64,000 nucleotides of DNA, taken from contig JAEUGY010000009.1 of assembly GCA_016794625.1 (NCBI GenBank), positions 1-64,000 of the forward strand, given 5' to 3'. A model generated the notes under the pieces. The model had not been told where the DNA came from and did not search any database. It saw only the letters and a program-made list of their open reading frames with translations. How positions within the stretch are numbered: the stretch's first letter is position 1; each line of letters opens with the position of its first letter. Both the position numbers and the translations under genes were made by a program. Source of the DNA: Opitutaceae bacterium (GTDB lineage: Bacteria; Verrucomicrobiota; Verrucomicrobiia; Opitutales; Opitutaceae). Below are positions 37,109 to 45,481 of the stretch, piece after piece.

Positions 37109-38659
37109 TCAGGAGGCGAGACGGCCCTGGTCGGGCAAGGCGGCGTGCAAGACCCGCTCGGGCGTGGCCTCGGCGCGGGAAAATTCAGCGGACAGGCGGC
37201 CTTCGCGCAGGACCAACACGCGGTCCGATAGAGCCAGCACCTCGGGCAGCTCGGAGGACACCACGATCAACCCGAGACCGGCGCGGGCCAGCTCATCGAT
37301 GAAGGCGTAGATCTCGCGTTTGGCATTCACGTCAATGCCGCGTGTCGGCTCATCGAGCAGCAGGATCTTCGGCGCCGTGGCCAGCCACTTGGCGAGAATC
37401 ACCTTCTGTTGATTGCCACCGGAGAGGTCGACCACGGACTGCGCGATCGAAGCGAGCTTGATCCGGAAGCGATCAATGTAGGGCTGAATGTGCTCGGCCT
37501 CCCGTGACTCGCTGACAAAGCCGGCCCGGAGGGTGTGTTGGAGACTCGCGAGGCTGGCATTGGCCGCCACGCTCATCGGCAGCACCAGGCCGTCGCGCTT
37601 GCGATCCTCCGGCGCCAGCGCGAGGCCGGCGGCAATCGCATCCGCAGGCGAACGAAACCGTTCCGGGCGTCCCTCGATCAGAAGTTCGCCGGTCATACGT
37701 TCCGCGTGGAGTCCGAAGAGGGCCTCCAACAATTCGGTCCGTCCCGCGCCGACGAGGCCGAAGACGCCGAGCACTTCGCCGCGCCGCAGGGACAGCGAGA
37801 CGTTTTCCACGAGAAAGCGGCGGCCGACGTCGCCGCCGGTCAGGGAAAGGCCGGTCGCCCGCAGGAGTTCCTCTCCCGGCGGGTGCGGGGTCTTTTGCAG
37901 GAGCTCCTTGGTCTCGCGGCCCGCCATGAGCCGGACCATGGCCTCGCGGGTGAGGTCGCGAAACAGCGCTTCACCGACGAGTCGGCCGTCCCGGAGGATG
38001 GCGACATCCTCACAGATGGCGGCCAGCTCTTCGAACTTGTGGGTGATGTAGATCAGGGCCACGCCGCGACGCTTCAAATCTCCGATCAGTCCGTGCAACA
38101 CCTCGACCTCATGTCCGGAGAGCGACGAGGTGGGCTCGTCGAGAATCAAGACACGGGCCTGCGCCGAGATGGCCCGGGCAATCTCGACCAGTTGTTGCTG
38201 CCCAATGCGCAGATCGGCCACCAGCGCGGTGGGCTCGACCGCCAGATCGAGGCGGCGCAGCAGCGCCGTGCTGTCCGCCAGGAGTCGGCGGGTGTCGATC
38301 AGCCCGGCCGCGGTCAGGGGCTCGCGACCGAGAAAAAGATTTTCAGCGACCGTCAGATAGGGAATCAGGCTGAGTTCCTGAAAGACAATGCCGATACCGG
38401 CGGATTGGGCCTCCTGCGGGTTGGCAAAACGAACGTCGCGGCCTTCGAGCTGGATCGTGCCCTCATCGGGCGGGAAGACCCCCGCGAGGATGTTCATGAG
38501 CGTCGACTTGCCCGCGCCGTTTTCGCCGAGCAACGCCAGAAGGCGTCCCGCGCGCACAGTCAAGTTCACTCCGTCCAATGCCCGCGTGCCGGGAAAGGAC
38601 TTGCCAATCCCCACGGCGGCAATGACCACCTCCCCCTCCACCGGAGCGGACGGGCTCAC
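37109..38659 (-). CDS. rbsA: Sugar ABC transporter ATP-binding protein, RbsA family
   Basis: 516 residues from GTG 38659, which overlaps the upstream stop as GTGA; an earlier in-frame start at 38740 would add 27 Gly/Ala-rich residues and is unlikely. Two fused ABC domains typical of CUT2 systems: the first with GENGAGKSTLMNIL, RIGQQQLVEIARAIS and LILDEPTSSLSG; the second with GLVGAGRTELLEALFG (a degenerate Walker A), LSGGNQQKVILAKWL and LLLDEPTRGIDV. The degenerate second P-loop is normal in this family. It powers uptake through the RbsC-like permease. Confidence 0.94.
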   Translation of the reverse strand: MSPSAPVEGEVVIAAVGIGKSFPGTRALDGVNLTVRAGRLLALLGENGAGKSTLMNILAGVFPPDEGTIQLEGRDVRFANPQEAQSAGIGIVFQELSLIPYLTVAENLFLGREPLTAAGLIDTRRLLADSTALLRRLDLAVEPTALVADLRIGQQQLVEIARAISAQARVLILDEPTSSLSGHEVEVLHGLIGDLKRRGVALIYITHKFEELAAICEDVAILRDGRLVGEALFRDLTREAMVRLMAGRETKELLQKTPHPPGEELLRATGLSLTGGDVGRRFLVENVSLSLRRGEVLGVFGLVGAGRTELLEALFGLHAERMTGELLIEGRPERFRSPADAIAAGLALAPEDRKRDGLVLPMSVAANASLASLQHTLRAGFVSESREAEHIQPYIDRFRIKLASIAQSVVDLSGGNQQKVILAKWLATAPKILLLDEPTRGIDVNAKREIYAFIDELARAGLGLIVVSSELPEVLALSDRVLVLREGRLSAEFSRAEATPERVLHAALPDQGRLAS

Positions 38660-39333
38660 GGCGTCACCTCCACCCAGACGGGCACCAGGGAAAGCAGCGG
38701 CGCCGGCGCGGCCGGCAACTCCTCCGGCACCTCCGCGCATCCCGCGAAACGCAGCACCACACCGGGTCGCGCTCCGGCGCGGATCCCGGGCTGCACGCGC
38801 TCCTCGACCAGACGGTTGATCACCGCAGAGACTTCGTTGAACTCCGCCAGCCCTGGCACGTCGTTGACTTCAACCAGACCACTGCCATCCCGCACGGCAT
38901 TGCCGAAGACCGGCCCGGTGACGAGGGCAACGAGTGCTCCCTCCACCTCAACCAACACGCGATTGCGCTCCACCGCGGTCACCCGCCCGGAGCCGCGCAG
39001 CAGCACTTTGCCACTTCCCGAGCGGGCGGCGGACGGGCGGTCGCGCAGGGTCTGCAGAAACGCCGCGAGCTCAGGCGCCCGGGTCGCCGCCGGTTGCAAC
39101 CGGTCGCGCCAGAACGTTTCCACCCAGGCTGCAGCGGAAAACGTCGCCGCCGTTGCGCCGCCGGCCGCGGACGCGGTCGCGCCTCGCTTGACCAGGCGCA
39201 CCGGAGGGTAGATCACGAACAGCGCCAGCAGCAGACCCGCACCCACCCACCACGGCCAAGCCACCGGGCGCAGGCGGGGGGGAGCTTCGGACGAGGGAGT
39301 GGCCATGTCGGTGCGGGGCATCCCGGGATTCAC
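38656..39333 (-). CDS. DUF2291 membrane-anchored protein of the sugar ABC operon
   Basis: 225 residues from GTG 39333; ATG 39321 and ATG 39306 are alternatives. One N-terminal membrane segment (WWVGAGLLLALFVIYPPVRLV) and a periplasmic domain with GSGKVLLRGSGRVTAVE and the family signature GSGLVEVNDVPGLAEFNEVS. DUF2291 proteins are found repeatedly inside CUT2 sugar transporter operons and have no proven role; an accessory to the binding protein or permease is plausible. The GTG start follows, after one base, the stop of a 14-codon frame that itself overlaps the binding-protein stop, which suggests re-initiation. Confidence 0.8.
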   Translation of the reverse strand: MNPGMPRTDMATPSSEAPPRLRPVAWPWWVGAGLLLALFVIYPPVRLVKRGATASAAGGATAATFSAAAWVETFWRDRLQPAATRAPELAAFLQTLRDRPSAARSGSGKVLLRGSGRVTAVERNRVLVEVEGALVALVTGPVFGNAVRDGSGLVEVNDVPGLAEFNEVSAVINRLVEERVQPGIRAGARPGVVLRFAGCAEVPEELPAAPAPLLSLVPVWVEVTP

Positions 39334-39334
39334 G

Positions 39335-39379
39335 TCACGCCCGGTGGCGCCGCAAGACCCGGAGCAGCCCGGGGTTCAT
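39335..39379 (-). CDS. Possible 14-residue coupling peptide
   Basis: ATG 39379 overlaps the binding-protein stop as TGATG and encodes [14 protein letters not shown] before TGA 39337-39335; the next GTG is one base further on. Both this frame and the DUF2291 protein begin MNPG from nearly identical bases (TGAACCCCGGG and TGAATCCCGGG), as if a start region had been duplicated. It may merely pass ribosomes along. Confidence 0.3.
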   Translation of the reverse strand: MNPGLLRVLRRHRA

Positions 39380-40359
39380 CACGGCTTGCGCCCGTAATCG
39401 CCAAACTTCGCCACATTGTCGCGGGTGACGAGTTCCACCGCCACCGGGGTCCGCTGCGGGAAGTTCCGTTCGCCCTTCAAGTAGCGGTCTGCATTCTCCG
39501 CGGCACTCCGGGCCATCGTCTTGGGGAACTGCATGACGGTCGCGGTGATCTTGCCCTCGGCGATCGAGCGCACCACATCATCGGCCCCGTCGAAGCCAAA
39601 CACCTTGACCTTCGACGCCTTGCCCGCCGCGAGCAGCGCCTGGTACGCCCCCATGGCCATCGCGTCATTGCCGCAGAACACCGCGTTGACGTTGGGATGC
39701 GCCTGCAGCAGGGACTCGAGCACCTCGAGGGCCTTGCTGCGGTCGAAATCCGCACTCTGCTGGGCCACCATCTTGAGGTCCGGATACCGGTCCACCACAC
39801 TGTGAAATCCCTTGGACCGGTTCCACGTATTGGTGTCCGCGATCAGCCCCAGCAACTCAATGTAGGTCCCCTTCTCCCCCACCTGCTCGACGAAGTACTG
39901 GCCAAGGGCGACGCAGCCGGAGTAGTTGTCGGAGAGAATCTGCGACACCGCCGCGTCATTGGCGGTAATTTCGCGATCCATACAGAAGACCGGGATTCCC
40001 GCCGCCTTGGCCCGGCGGACATTGGCGACCGATCCGCCGGCGTCCGTGCAGTTGAAGAGCACCGCGCTGTAGCCCGCCGCGATCAGATTATCAAAATGCT
40101 GTGCCTCCTTTGCGGGGTCGTTCTGCGAGTCGAACAGCGTCGCTTCATACCCCAGTTCCCGGGCTCGATCGCGGGCCGTCTCCGCCAGCACGACGAACCA
40201 CGGATTGTTGAGCGTCGAAACCACCACCGCGACCCGCCGGGTCGCCGACGCGGTTCCGGAGGCGCCGCCGGACGGCGCCGGGGACGACGGCTTGCAGCCA
40301 AGAAGGGCGAGAGCGGCAAGGCACGCCATGCCGGCAAAGAGTCGAAGGGAGTTTAACAT
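39379..40359 (-). CDS. rbsB: Sugar-binding lipoprotein of the ABC transporter, RbsB family
   Basis: 326 residues from ATG 40359; a GTG-type extension to 40422 lacks a signal. A lipoprotein signal is visible, with lipobox LALLGC (Cys22). The mature protein has the periplasmic-binding-protein type I fold: [42 protein letters not shown] text, [41 protein letters not shown] and [13 protein letters not shown]. It captures the sugar in the periplasm for the RbsA/RbsC pair. It is the first gene of the operon, divergent from the TonB-dependent receptor across 368 bases with several dyads. Confidence 0.92.
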   Translation of the reverse strand: MLNSLRLFAGMACLAALALLGCKPSSPAPSGGASGTASATRRVAVVVSTLNNPWFVVLAETARDRARELGYEATLFDSQNDPAKEAQHFDNLIAAGYSAVLFNCTDAGGSVANVRRAKAAGIPVFCMDREITANDAAVSQILSDNYSGCVALGQYFVEQVGEKGTYIELLGLIADTNTWNRSKGFHSVVDRYPDLKMVAQQSADFDRSKALEVLESLLQAHPNVNAVFCGNDAMAMGAYQALLAAGKASKVKVFGFDGADDVVRSIAEGKITATVMQFPKTMARSAAENADRYLKGERNFPQRTPVAVELVTRDNVAKFGDYGRKP

Positions 40360-40439
40360 GGGGGGAAGAGCAGGGGCAGAAGGGAGGGAGTAGTTCCATT
40401 CTGAAGGGGAAACTGCGAACACGGCAAATCTGACCGGAC

Positions 40440-40470
40440 GAGACTGCCAGATGTGTATAGCACCAGTCTC
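40440..40470. promoter_or_regulatory. Dyad in the rbsB / TonB-receptor divergent region
   Basis: GAGACTG and CAGTCTC form a perfect 7-base inverted repeat separated by 17 bases. Placed 81-111 bases upstream of the rbsB start, it could be a leader hairpin of the ABC operon or an operator. Confidence 0.35.
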
Positions 40471-40496
40471 CCTGATTTCCCCGACTCTCCGACACT

Positions 40497-40507
40497 ATTC
40501 TAAGAAT
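40497..40507. promoter_or_regulatory. Palindrome ATTCTAAGAAT, possible operator
   Basis: A perfect 11-base palindrome (5+1+5) in an AT-rich patch between the divergent rbsB operon and the TonB receptor. A near match, ATTCTAGGAT, lies upstream of the AraC regulator at 44955-44964, which suggests a shared site. Confidence 0.35.
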
Positions 40508-40569
40508 TTCGCCTCCCGCCTCGAGGGCGGAACGCAGCGTGCACCGCGAAGCCGCCGGGGTCCGTGACC

Positions 40570-40587
40570 TTAGTTTACCGGCACTAA
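40570..40587. promoter_or_regulatory. Dyad TTAGT-N8-ACTAA
   Basis: A 5-base inverted repeat separated by 8 bases (TTAGTTTACCGGCACTAA), 140 bases upstream of the TonB-receptor start. Spacing suits a small dimeric regulator. Weak on its own. Confidence 0.25.
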
Positions 40588-40727
40588 CAGAAACAAGGAC
40601 GCGTGGAGTCCCAGTAGCCAAGTGACTATCGTGCCGGCCGCCGAACGTGCCTTCGTCCGGCCTCGCCCCGCCCGGCCCCGTCGCCGGTCTTCCCTCGTCC
40701 GTCAACCCCACCCACCCGACTCCCGCG

Positions 40728-43700
40728 ATGCACCTCACTCCCGTCCCCGCTGGCCCGACGGCCAAGCCCTTTCGTCGTTCTCCCGCCCTGGCCTGGATCG
40801 CGCTCACGGCCCTGACCGCCCTCGGGGCCGAGGCCGCGGTGATCACCGGCTCGGTCATGAACCAAAACACCAAGCGCTTTCTCGAGCGCGCCACGGTCCA
40901 GGTTCAAGGTACGAGCTTCTCGACCCTGACCGACAAGGACGGTAGCTTTCGCCTCGCCGGTCTGCCGGCCGGCACTCACACCGTCACGGTCAGCTACACC
41001 GAATTGGATTCGGTTTCACAGTCGATCACAGTGACCGCGGAGGAGACGGCCCGCCTTTCCTTCGAACTGACCTCCGAAAAAATCTATCAGCTCGGCGAGT
41101 TCGTCGTCACCTCGTCGGTCGAGGGCATGGCCTATGCCGTGAACCAGCAGCGCCGCGCCCTGTCCGCGCGCAGTGTCACGTCCATCGACGCCTTCCTCGA
41201 CCAGGCCACGGGCAATCCCGGTGAGTTCCTCAAGAGCGTCGAGGGCATTCAAATGGACTACTCGCAGAACGAACCTCAGGCGATTCGGATACGCGGGTTC
41301 GATCCGACCCTGACCATGGTGACCATGGATGGGAACGAAATCGCCTCCGCCGCGTCGAGCAGCGCGAATCGCACCGTCCAGATTGACCAGCTGTCGATCG
41401 CCAGCATCGAAAACGTCGAGGTCTACAAGGCCCCCATTCCCTCGATGTCCGCCAACGCCATCGGTGGCGCAGTCAATTTCAACACCCGAAGCGCCTTCGA
41501 CCAAAAGGGCCGGCGGGCCAGTCTCCAGCTGGGCGTCAACATGGATTCGAATGACTTCGGCTTCCACCGCTCACCCGGTCCGGGCCACGGCGAAAAGGCC
41601 GAGCGCCGCATCTATCCGGCCGGCCGGCTTCGCTACTCCAACTCCTTTTTCGACAACCGCCTCGGCATCGATTTCTCCGTCGGTCACGACTACACGAACC
41701 AGCTGGGTTCCAGCACGTCCCACGCCCTCAACGTCACCGCCCTGCCCGGCGGCGCCCTGCCCGCCGCGCCGATCCCCTACACGGAGGACAACGTGACGGT
41801 CCGGCGCGGCACCCTGTCCTATGCCCCGAATCGCCAGCTCCGGGTGCGCAGCGATGTCTCACTCAACACCGACTTCAAGGTCAGTGACTCGCTCGCGGTC
41901 TTTCTCAAAACCACGTTCACCGACTACCTGAGCACGAACCGCAACCACTCGCTCAACCTGACGCCGGGTACTTTGGTGGCCGGCGCCACCGTCACCGACT
42001 ACACCACCACCAATGGCACCGCGGGCCAGGGCATCAGCGTCTTCGATAAAAAAACCAAGTCCTGGCAGATCAACCCGGGTCTGAAGTGGCGTCGCGACGA
42101 ATGGAAAATCGACCTGGTCGGCGGTTTCTCGAAGTCGACCAATCACTACACCAATCCCGATACGTTCACCGGCCTGAGCACCACCCTCACCGGAGTGGGC
42201 TTCAGCGTCAGCACCCCGCGTGACACCGACGTGCCCACCGCCGTCACCCAAACCAGCGGTCCCGACTTCTACAACCTCAACAACTACGCGCCCAGTCAGG
42301 GGAATCTCGCCTCGACCAACGGGCAGCATCGGGCCAACCACAACGGGCTTGTTTCCAACAACCATCGCGACTCCCGCGACATGAAGTACTCCGCGCGATT
42401 CGACGTCCAGCGGGACTTCACGCTCCGTTTTCCGTTCTTCGTCAAGGCGGGCCTGGCCTACAACGAAACCATCTTCGACAAGCGGCAGGAGCAGAAACGC
42501 TGGTATTGGATGGGGCTCGACGGCCTCGCCACGGCCGACGACGTCACCGCAGCCGGCGCACAGCTGGGCCGCTTCGCCGAACCCGTGCCCGTCACCCAGA
42601 ACATCCCCGGCTGGACCCTGCGCGAGCCGACCTACTTCAGCACCAACGAACTCTACAAGTTCTGGCAGGCCAACCCCCAGGTGCTCCAGGAAAACACAGC
42701 CTACACCGCCCAGCAGAAGATCGCCGGCCGCCAGAAGGTGAACGAGCAGGTGCGCGCGGGCTACGTGATGGCCAACGCCACCCTCCGCAAACTCAACATT
42801 CTGACCGGGCTCCGTCTGGAGCAGACCGACATCCGGGCGGAAGGCTACCGCGTCCTGCCCACCGCACTCCCGGCCGGGGTCGACGCCAACTCGCTGCCCG
42901 CCATCCTGCTCCGCTACCGCCCGATGGTGACCCGGTCCGACTACCGGTCCGATCCCTTCAAGTATCTCCATCTCAAGTACGACTGGACCTCCCGTCTCCA
43001 GTCCCGCGCGAGCTTCACCGATGCCATTGGCCGTCCCAACTTGAGCGACGTGCTGCCCAACAATGTCAGCGAAAACCCGACGACGGAGATCATCTCCACC
43101 AATCGCGCCGGATTGCTGCCCCAGCGCTCCAAGAACCTCGACTTCAGCCTGGAGTACTACACCAAGTCCTCGGGCCAGTGGACTGCCGGCTGGTTCCGGC
43201 GCGATGTGGATGACTACATCTCCTCCGCCACAGTGCCGATGACGCCCGAGCTCCTCGCCGAGCTCAACCTCGGCAGCGAGTACAACAACTGGCAGGTTGC
43301 GACCAAAACCAACCTGGGCAACGCGACTTGGAGCGGCTTCGAGCTGAGCTTCCGCCAGTCACTCCGGGAATTCAGCTTTGTGCCCGCCGCACTGACCGGC
43401 GTGAGCGTCTGGGCCAACTACACCCGGATTTCCAAGATGGAGGGTGACTTCGGCACGCCGGGCGCCCGGATCACGGAGCTGGCCAATGTGGTGCCGGAGC
43501 TGGTCAATGCGGGCATCAGTTATCGCAGCCCCCGCAGCCGCATCGTGGTGCAGCTTACGACCAACTACCAGGCCAAGCGTCCAACCCAGAATCTGCCCGC
43601 CAACGCGGCCGCCGGGCAGCGCCGGCCGTACCAGGAACCCTACCAGTTCTACAACCTCGAGGCGAGCTACCAGGCCACGCAAAACCTGCGGCTGATGTGC

Positions 43701-43814
43701 ACCGCACGGAACCTGTTCTCCGAGCGACCCACCTTCACCGAAATCGGCATCGTCCGCAACACCCAGCAGGCCACGGGCATCGCCTGGCTGTTCGCGGTCA
43801 AGTACGATCTCTGA
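40728..43814 (+). CDS. TonB-dependent receptor with N-terminal carboxypeptidase-like regulatory domain
   Basis: 1028 residues from ATG 40728; the frame is open 27 codons earlier but lacks a signal. A signal peptide (ending LTALGAEA) is followed by a regulatory-like beta domain (VITGSVMNQNTKRFLERATVQVQG, about 45-120), the junction GEFVVTSSVEG, a plug domain with IRGFDPTLTMVTMDGNEIAS and GGAVNFNTRSAFD, and a long beta-barrel ending ATGIAWLFAVKYDL with a terminal aromatic-type pattern. The layout is characteristic of Opitutaceae TonB-dependent receptors. It moves a large ligand, probably an oligosaccharide, across the outer membrane. No SusD partner is seen. It is divergent from the sugar ABC operon and convergent with an AraC regulator. 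Confidence 0.92.
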   Translation: MHLTPVPAGPTAKPFRRSPALAWIALTALTALGAEAAVITGSVMNQNTKRFLERATVQVQGTSFSTLTDKDGSFRLAGLPAGTHTVTVSYTELDSVSQSITVTAEETARLSFELTSEKIYQLGEFVVTSSVEGMAYAVNQQRRALSARSVTSIDAFLDQATGNPGEFLKSVEGIQMDYSQNEPQAIRIRGFDPTLTMVTMDGNEIASAASSSANRTVQIDQLSIASIENVEVYKAPIPSMSANAIGGAVNFNTRSAFDQKGRRASLQLGVNMDSNDFGFHRSPGPGHGEKAERRIYPAGRLRYSNSFFDNRLGIDFSVGHDYTNQLGSSTSHALNVTALPGGALPAAPIPYTEDNVTVRRGTLSYAPNRQLRVRSDVSLNTDFKVSDSLAVFLKTTFTDYLSTNRNHSLNLTPGTLVAGATVTDYTTTNGTAGQGISVFDKKTKSWQINPGLKWRRDEWKIDLVGGFSKSTNHYTNPDTFTGLSTTLTGVGFSVSTPRDTDVPTAVTQTSGPDFYNLNNYAPSQGNLASTNGQHRANHNGLVSNNHRDSRDMKYSARFDVQRDFTLRFPFFVKAGLAYNETIFDKRQEQKRWYWMGLDGLATADDVTAAGAQLGRFAEPVPVTQNIPGWTLREPTYFSTNELYKFWQANPQVLQENTAYTAQQKIAGRQKVNEQVRAGYVMANATLRKLNILTGLRLEQTDIRAEGYRVLPTALPAGVDANSLPAILLRYRPMVTRSDYRSDPFKYLHLKYDWTSRLQSRASFTDAIGRPNLSDVLPNNVSENPTTEIISTNRAGLLPQRSKNLDFSLEYYTKSSGQWTAGWFRRDVDDYISSATVPMTPELLAELNLGSEYNNWQVATKTNLGNATWSGFELSFRQSLREFSFVPAALTGVSVWANYTRISKMEGDFGTPGARITELANVVPELVNAGISYRSPRSRIVVQLTTNYQAKRPTQNLPANAAAGQRRPYQEPYQFYNLEASYQATQNLRLMCTARNLFSERPTFTEIGIVRNTQQATGIAWLFAVKYDL

Positions 43815-43822
43815 GCGGGCGC

Positions 43823-43850
43823 GGGCCGTCGACCCCCGGGTCGGCGGCCC
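43823..43850. terminator. 13-bp hairpin between TonB receptor and AraC gene
   Basis: GGGCCGTCGACCC and GGGTCGGCGGCCC pair over 13 positions with a single G-U wobble and a 2-base apex. It begins 9 bases after the receptor stop and ends 22 bases before the stop of the convergent regulator, so it can serve both transcripts. Confidence 0.55.
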
Positions 43851-43871
43851 CGGATTCATCAAGCTCGCGGG

Positions 43872-44804
43872 TCACTGGACCTGCGCCCGGTGAATGCGGC
43901 GGTAGTCGCGCGGCGAACACCCGCACGCGCGACGGAACGCGATGTTGAACCGGCTGAGCGATCCGAAACCGGACGCGGCTCCGACATCGACGATCCTCAG
44001 GTCCGTCGTCACCAGCAGCCGCTGCGCATGGGAAATGCGGTGCTGGGTGACGTAGTTGACGAGGGTCGTGCCAAACACGCGGTGGAAAAGGCCCATCGCA
44101 AACCGGGGATGCAGGTGCACCGCCTCAGCCACGGCCTGGACCGTGAGGGGCTCCGTGCAGCTCAGTGCAATGTGCCGCGCCATCTGCTCGGCCTTGTCCA
44201 TGCCTCCCTCGCGCACAATCGGCAGGCGTCGGCTGCCCCCGCCCACCTCGGGAATGCGCTCGGGACACTGAAACGCAAAGCGCAGGAGCCGGGCCTCGAG
44301 CTCAAGGTGCATGGCCCGCATCAGATCGGCGTCACCACTGGCCAGATCGATCGCCCAGGACGTCAGCCGCGCCTCCTCAAGGTCCCAGCGACCCGGAAAT
44401 CCGGCACAGATCAATTGCCCCTGCAGCAACGGCTGCACGAGTCGGTCCGGCAGCCGCCGCCGCAGAAACCAGTCGAGGGGGATGGTCACGACAAAGTAGT
44501 GCTGCGTCCCTTCAAACTCGATCAACTGGTGAGGGATGGCCGCCCAGAACACCGCGAGCTGGCCCGCCTCGACCACCAGGCGCCGTCCCCCGAGAAGGTA
44601 AGTCAGCGATCCTTCCCCGACAAAGTTGAGCTCCACTTCGTTGTGACGATCCGGCCGCGCCATGCGACGGGGTGACCAGCGCGTGCACGTGAAGCCATAG
44701 GGGGCAAAGTCAGCGCGCTTCGGATCAAACTCCCCCAGGCGCCAGCGCGCCTCCCCGCCGAGCGGCCGTTCGATGACCGCGCCCTTCGTCAGTCGACCCG
44801 CCAT
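43872..44804 (-). CDS. AraC-family transcriptional regulator
   Basis: 310 residues from ATG 44804 (MAGRLTKGAVIERPLGG); ATG 44873 would add 23 residues. An N-terminal cupin sensing domain (about 40-130, NEVELNFVGEGSLTYLLGG and VVEAGQLAVFWAAIPHQLIE) is followed by a C-terminal pair of helix-turn-helix motifs (about 215-305: LTVQAVAEAVHLHPRFAMGL and RIVDVGAASGFGSLSRFNIA then FRRACGCSPRDYRR). The cupin arrangement resembles MelR-like sugar sensors. It probably controls the neighbouring receptor and ABC operon; a near-palindrome found upstream of this gene also occurs in the receptor/rbsB region. Confidence 0.88.
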   Translation of the reverse strand: MAGRLTKGAVIERPLGGEARWRLGEFDPKRADFAPYGFTCTRWSPRRMARPDRHNEVELNFVGEGSLTYLLGGRRLVVEAGQLAVFWAAIPHQLIEFEGTQHYFVVTIPLDWFLRRRLPDRLVQPLLQGQLICAGFPGRWDLEEARLTSWAIDLASGDADLMRAMHLELEARLLRFAFQCPERIPEVGGGSRRLPIVREGGMDKAEQMARHIALSCTEPLTVQAVAEAVHLHPRFAMGLFHRVFGTTLVNYVTQHRISHAQRLLVTTDLRIVDVGAASGFGSLSRFNIAFRRACGCSPRDYRRIHRAQVQ

Positions 44805-44954
44805 TTTTGACGGACGAGTGGAGACGCGGGGACGAGGGGCGATCAACGACGAGCTCTCCGGCAGGCTTCCCATGGGGACAGTGGGGTGGGTATCAACCCA
44901 CGTTAGCCGATTCACCGCCACGCTGCTTCCGGCCCTGTTTCAACTTCTAACGTT

Positions 44955-44964
44955 ATTCTAGGAT
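44955..44964. promoter_or_regulatory. ATTCTAGGAT, possible AraC-regulator site
   Basis: Lies 150 bases upstream of the regulator start, within CGTTATTCTAGGATTTGC. It matches the palindrome at 40497-40507 in TATTCTA(A/G)GA and the following T-run. It may be an autoregulatory site or part of a promoter. Confidence 0.3.
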
Positions 44965-45154
44965 TTGCACTGCCCCACCCCCTGATTGCCGCTGCCGTAA
45001 ACCGGCCGGCTCCCCCGCCCGAACCGATCCCACTCGGGGCCAATCGCCGCCTAGGCTTTCGCTCCGGCCTTGTCTGCCGGCGTGCGGGCAAAGAGAATAC
45101 AGAGCGGCGCCAAAAACAGGGGGAACCGGCGCAAGGACACGCGGATAGGGCTGA

Positions 45155-45174
45155 CGGTTGAATCGAATCAACCG
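45155..45174. other. Hairpin upstream of the glycolate operon
   Basis: CGGTTGA-ATCGAA-TCAACCG, a perfect 7-bp stem with a 6-base loop, about 300 bases before the aminotransferase start. The spacer 44965-45365 otherwise contains no supportable gene; another 6-base inverted pair (CGGCTG and CAGCCG) lies near 45303 and 45335. Confidence 0.4.
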
Positions 45175-45365
45175 AGGGGTTGCTGGCGGGGACGTCCAGT
45201 AGCAAATGTGTTGAGCATCCGTCCCACTGATTTGATGGATCATATCACACGCTCCGAAGGTCCGCATCCGCCTTGAACCCGATGGCACGCTCGGGTCATC
45301 TGCGGCTGGGAACGTACAGGCGACGACCGGTTCGCAGCCGGGCCCCATCAGCATCCGCTGGGAAG

Positions 45366-45428
45366 GGTCGAGCCGTCCGACCGCGGGTGCGAAACCTTGA
45401 TAGGCACCCACAACGTAGGAAAAAGGTT
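45366..45428 (+). ncRNA. Structured leader with a possible H-type pseudoknot
   Basis: A hairpin GGTCG-N7-CGACC (45366-45382) is followed by stem 1 GGGTGC (45385-45390) with GCACCC (45404-45409). Its 13-base loop contains AACCTT (45393-45398), which pairs with AAGGTT (45423-45428) after an A-rich joining strand (ACAACGTAGGAAA). This is the topology of an H-type pseudoknot. The second stem ends two bases before ATG 45431 and contains the only Shine-Dalgarno-like AAGG nearby, so folding would hide it. The size and place resemble small riboswitches such as SAM-II or preQ1 types, but identity is not shown. No ligand is proposed. Confidence 0.4.
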
Positions 45429-45481
45429 CCATGCCGGCGCGGACTTCCTCAGCGTCGCTTCACCCGCCGCCCTTTCCCCCT

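Noticed and set aside
37535..39211. 558-codon plus-strand frame opposite rbsA
   Set aside because: Antisense shadow; rbsA has both ABC cassettes with intact signatures.
45366..45431. Naming the leader as a SAM-II riboswitch
   Set aside because: Only topology and an A-rich tail are similar from memory; no covariance search was possible and the downstream gene does not fit.
44953..45432. 159-codon minus-strand frame between the AraC gene and the aminotransferase
   Set aside because: No motif, unusual residues and it overlaps the structured leader; more likely a chance open frame.
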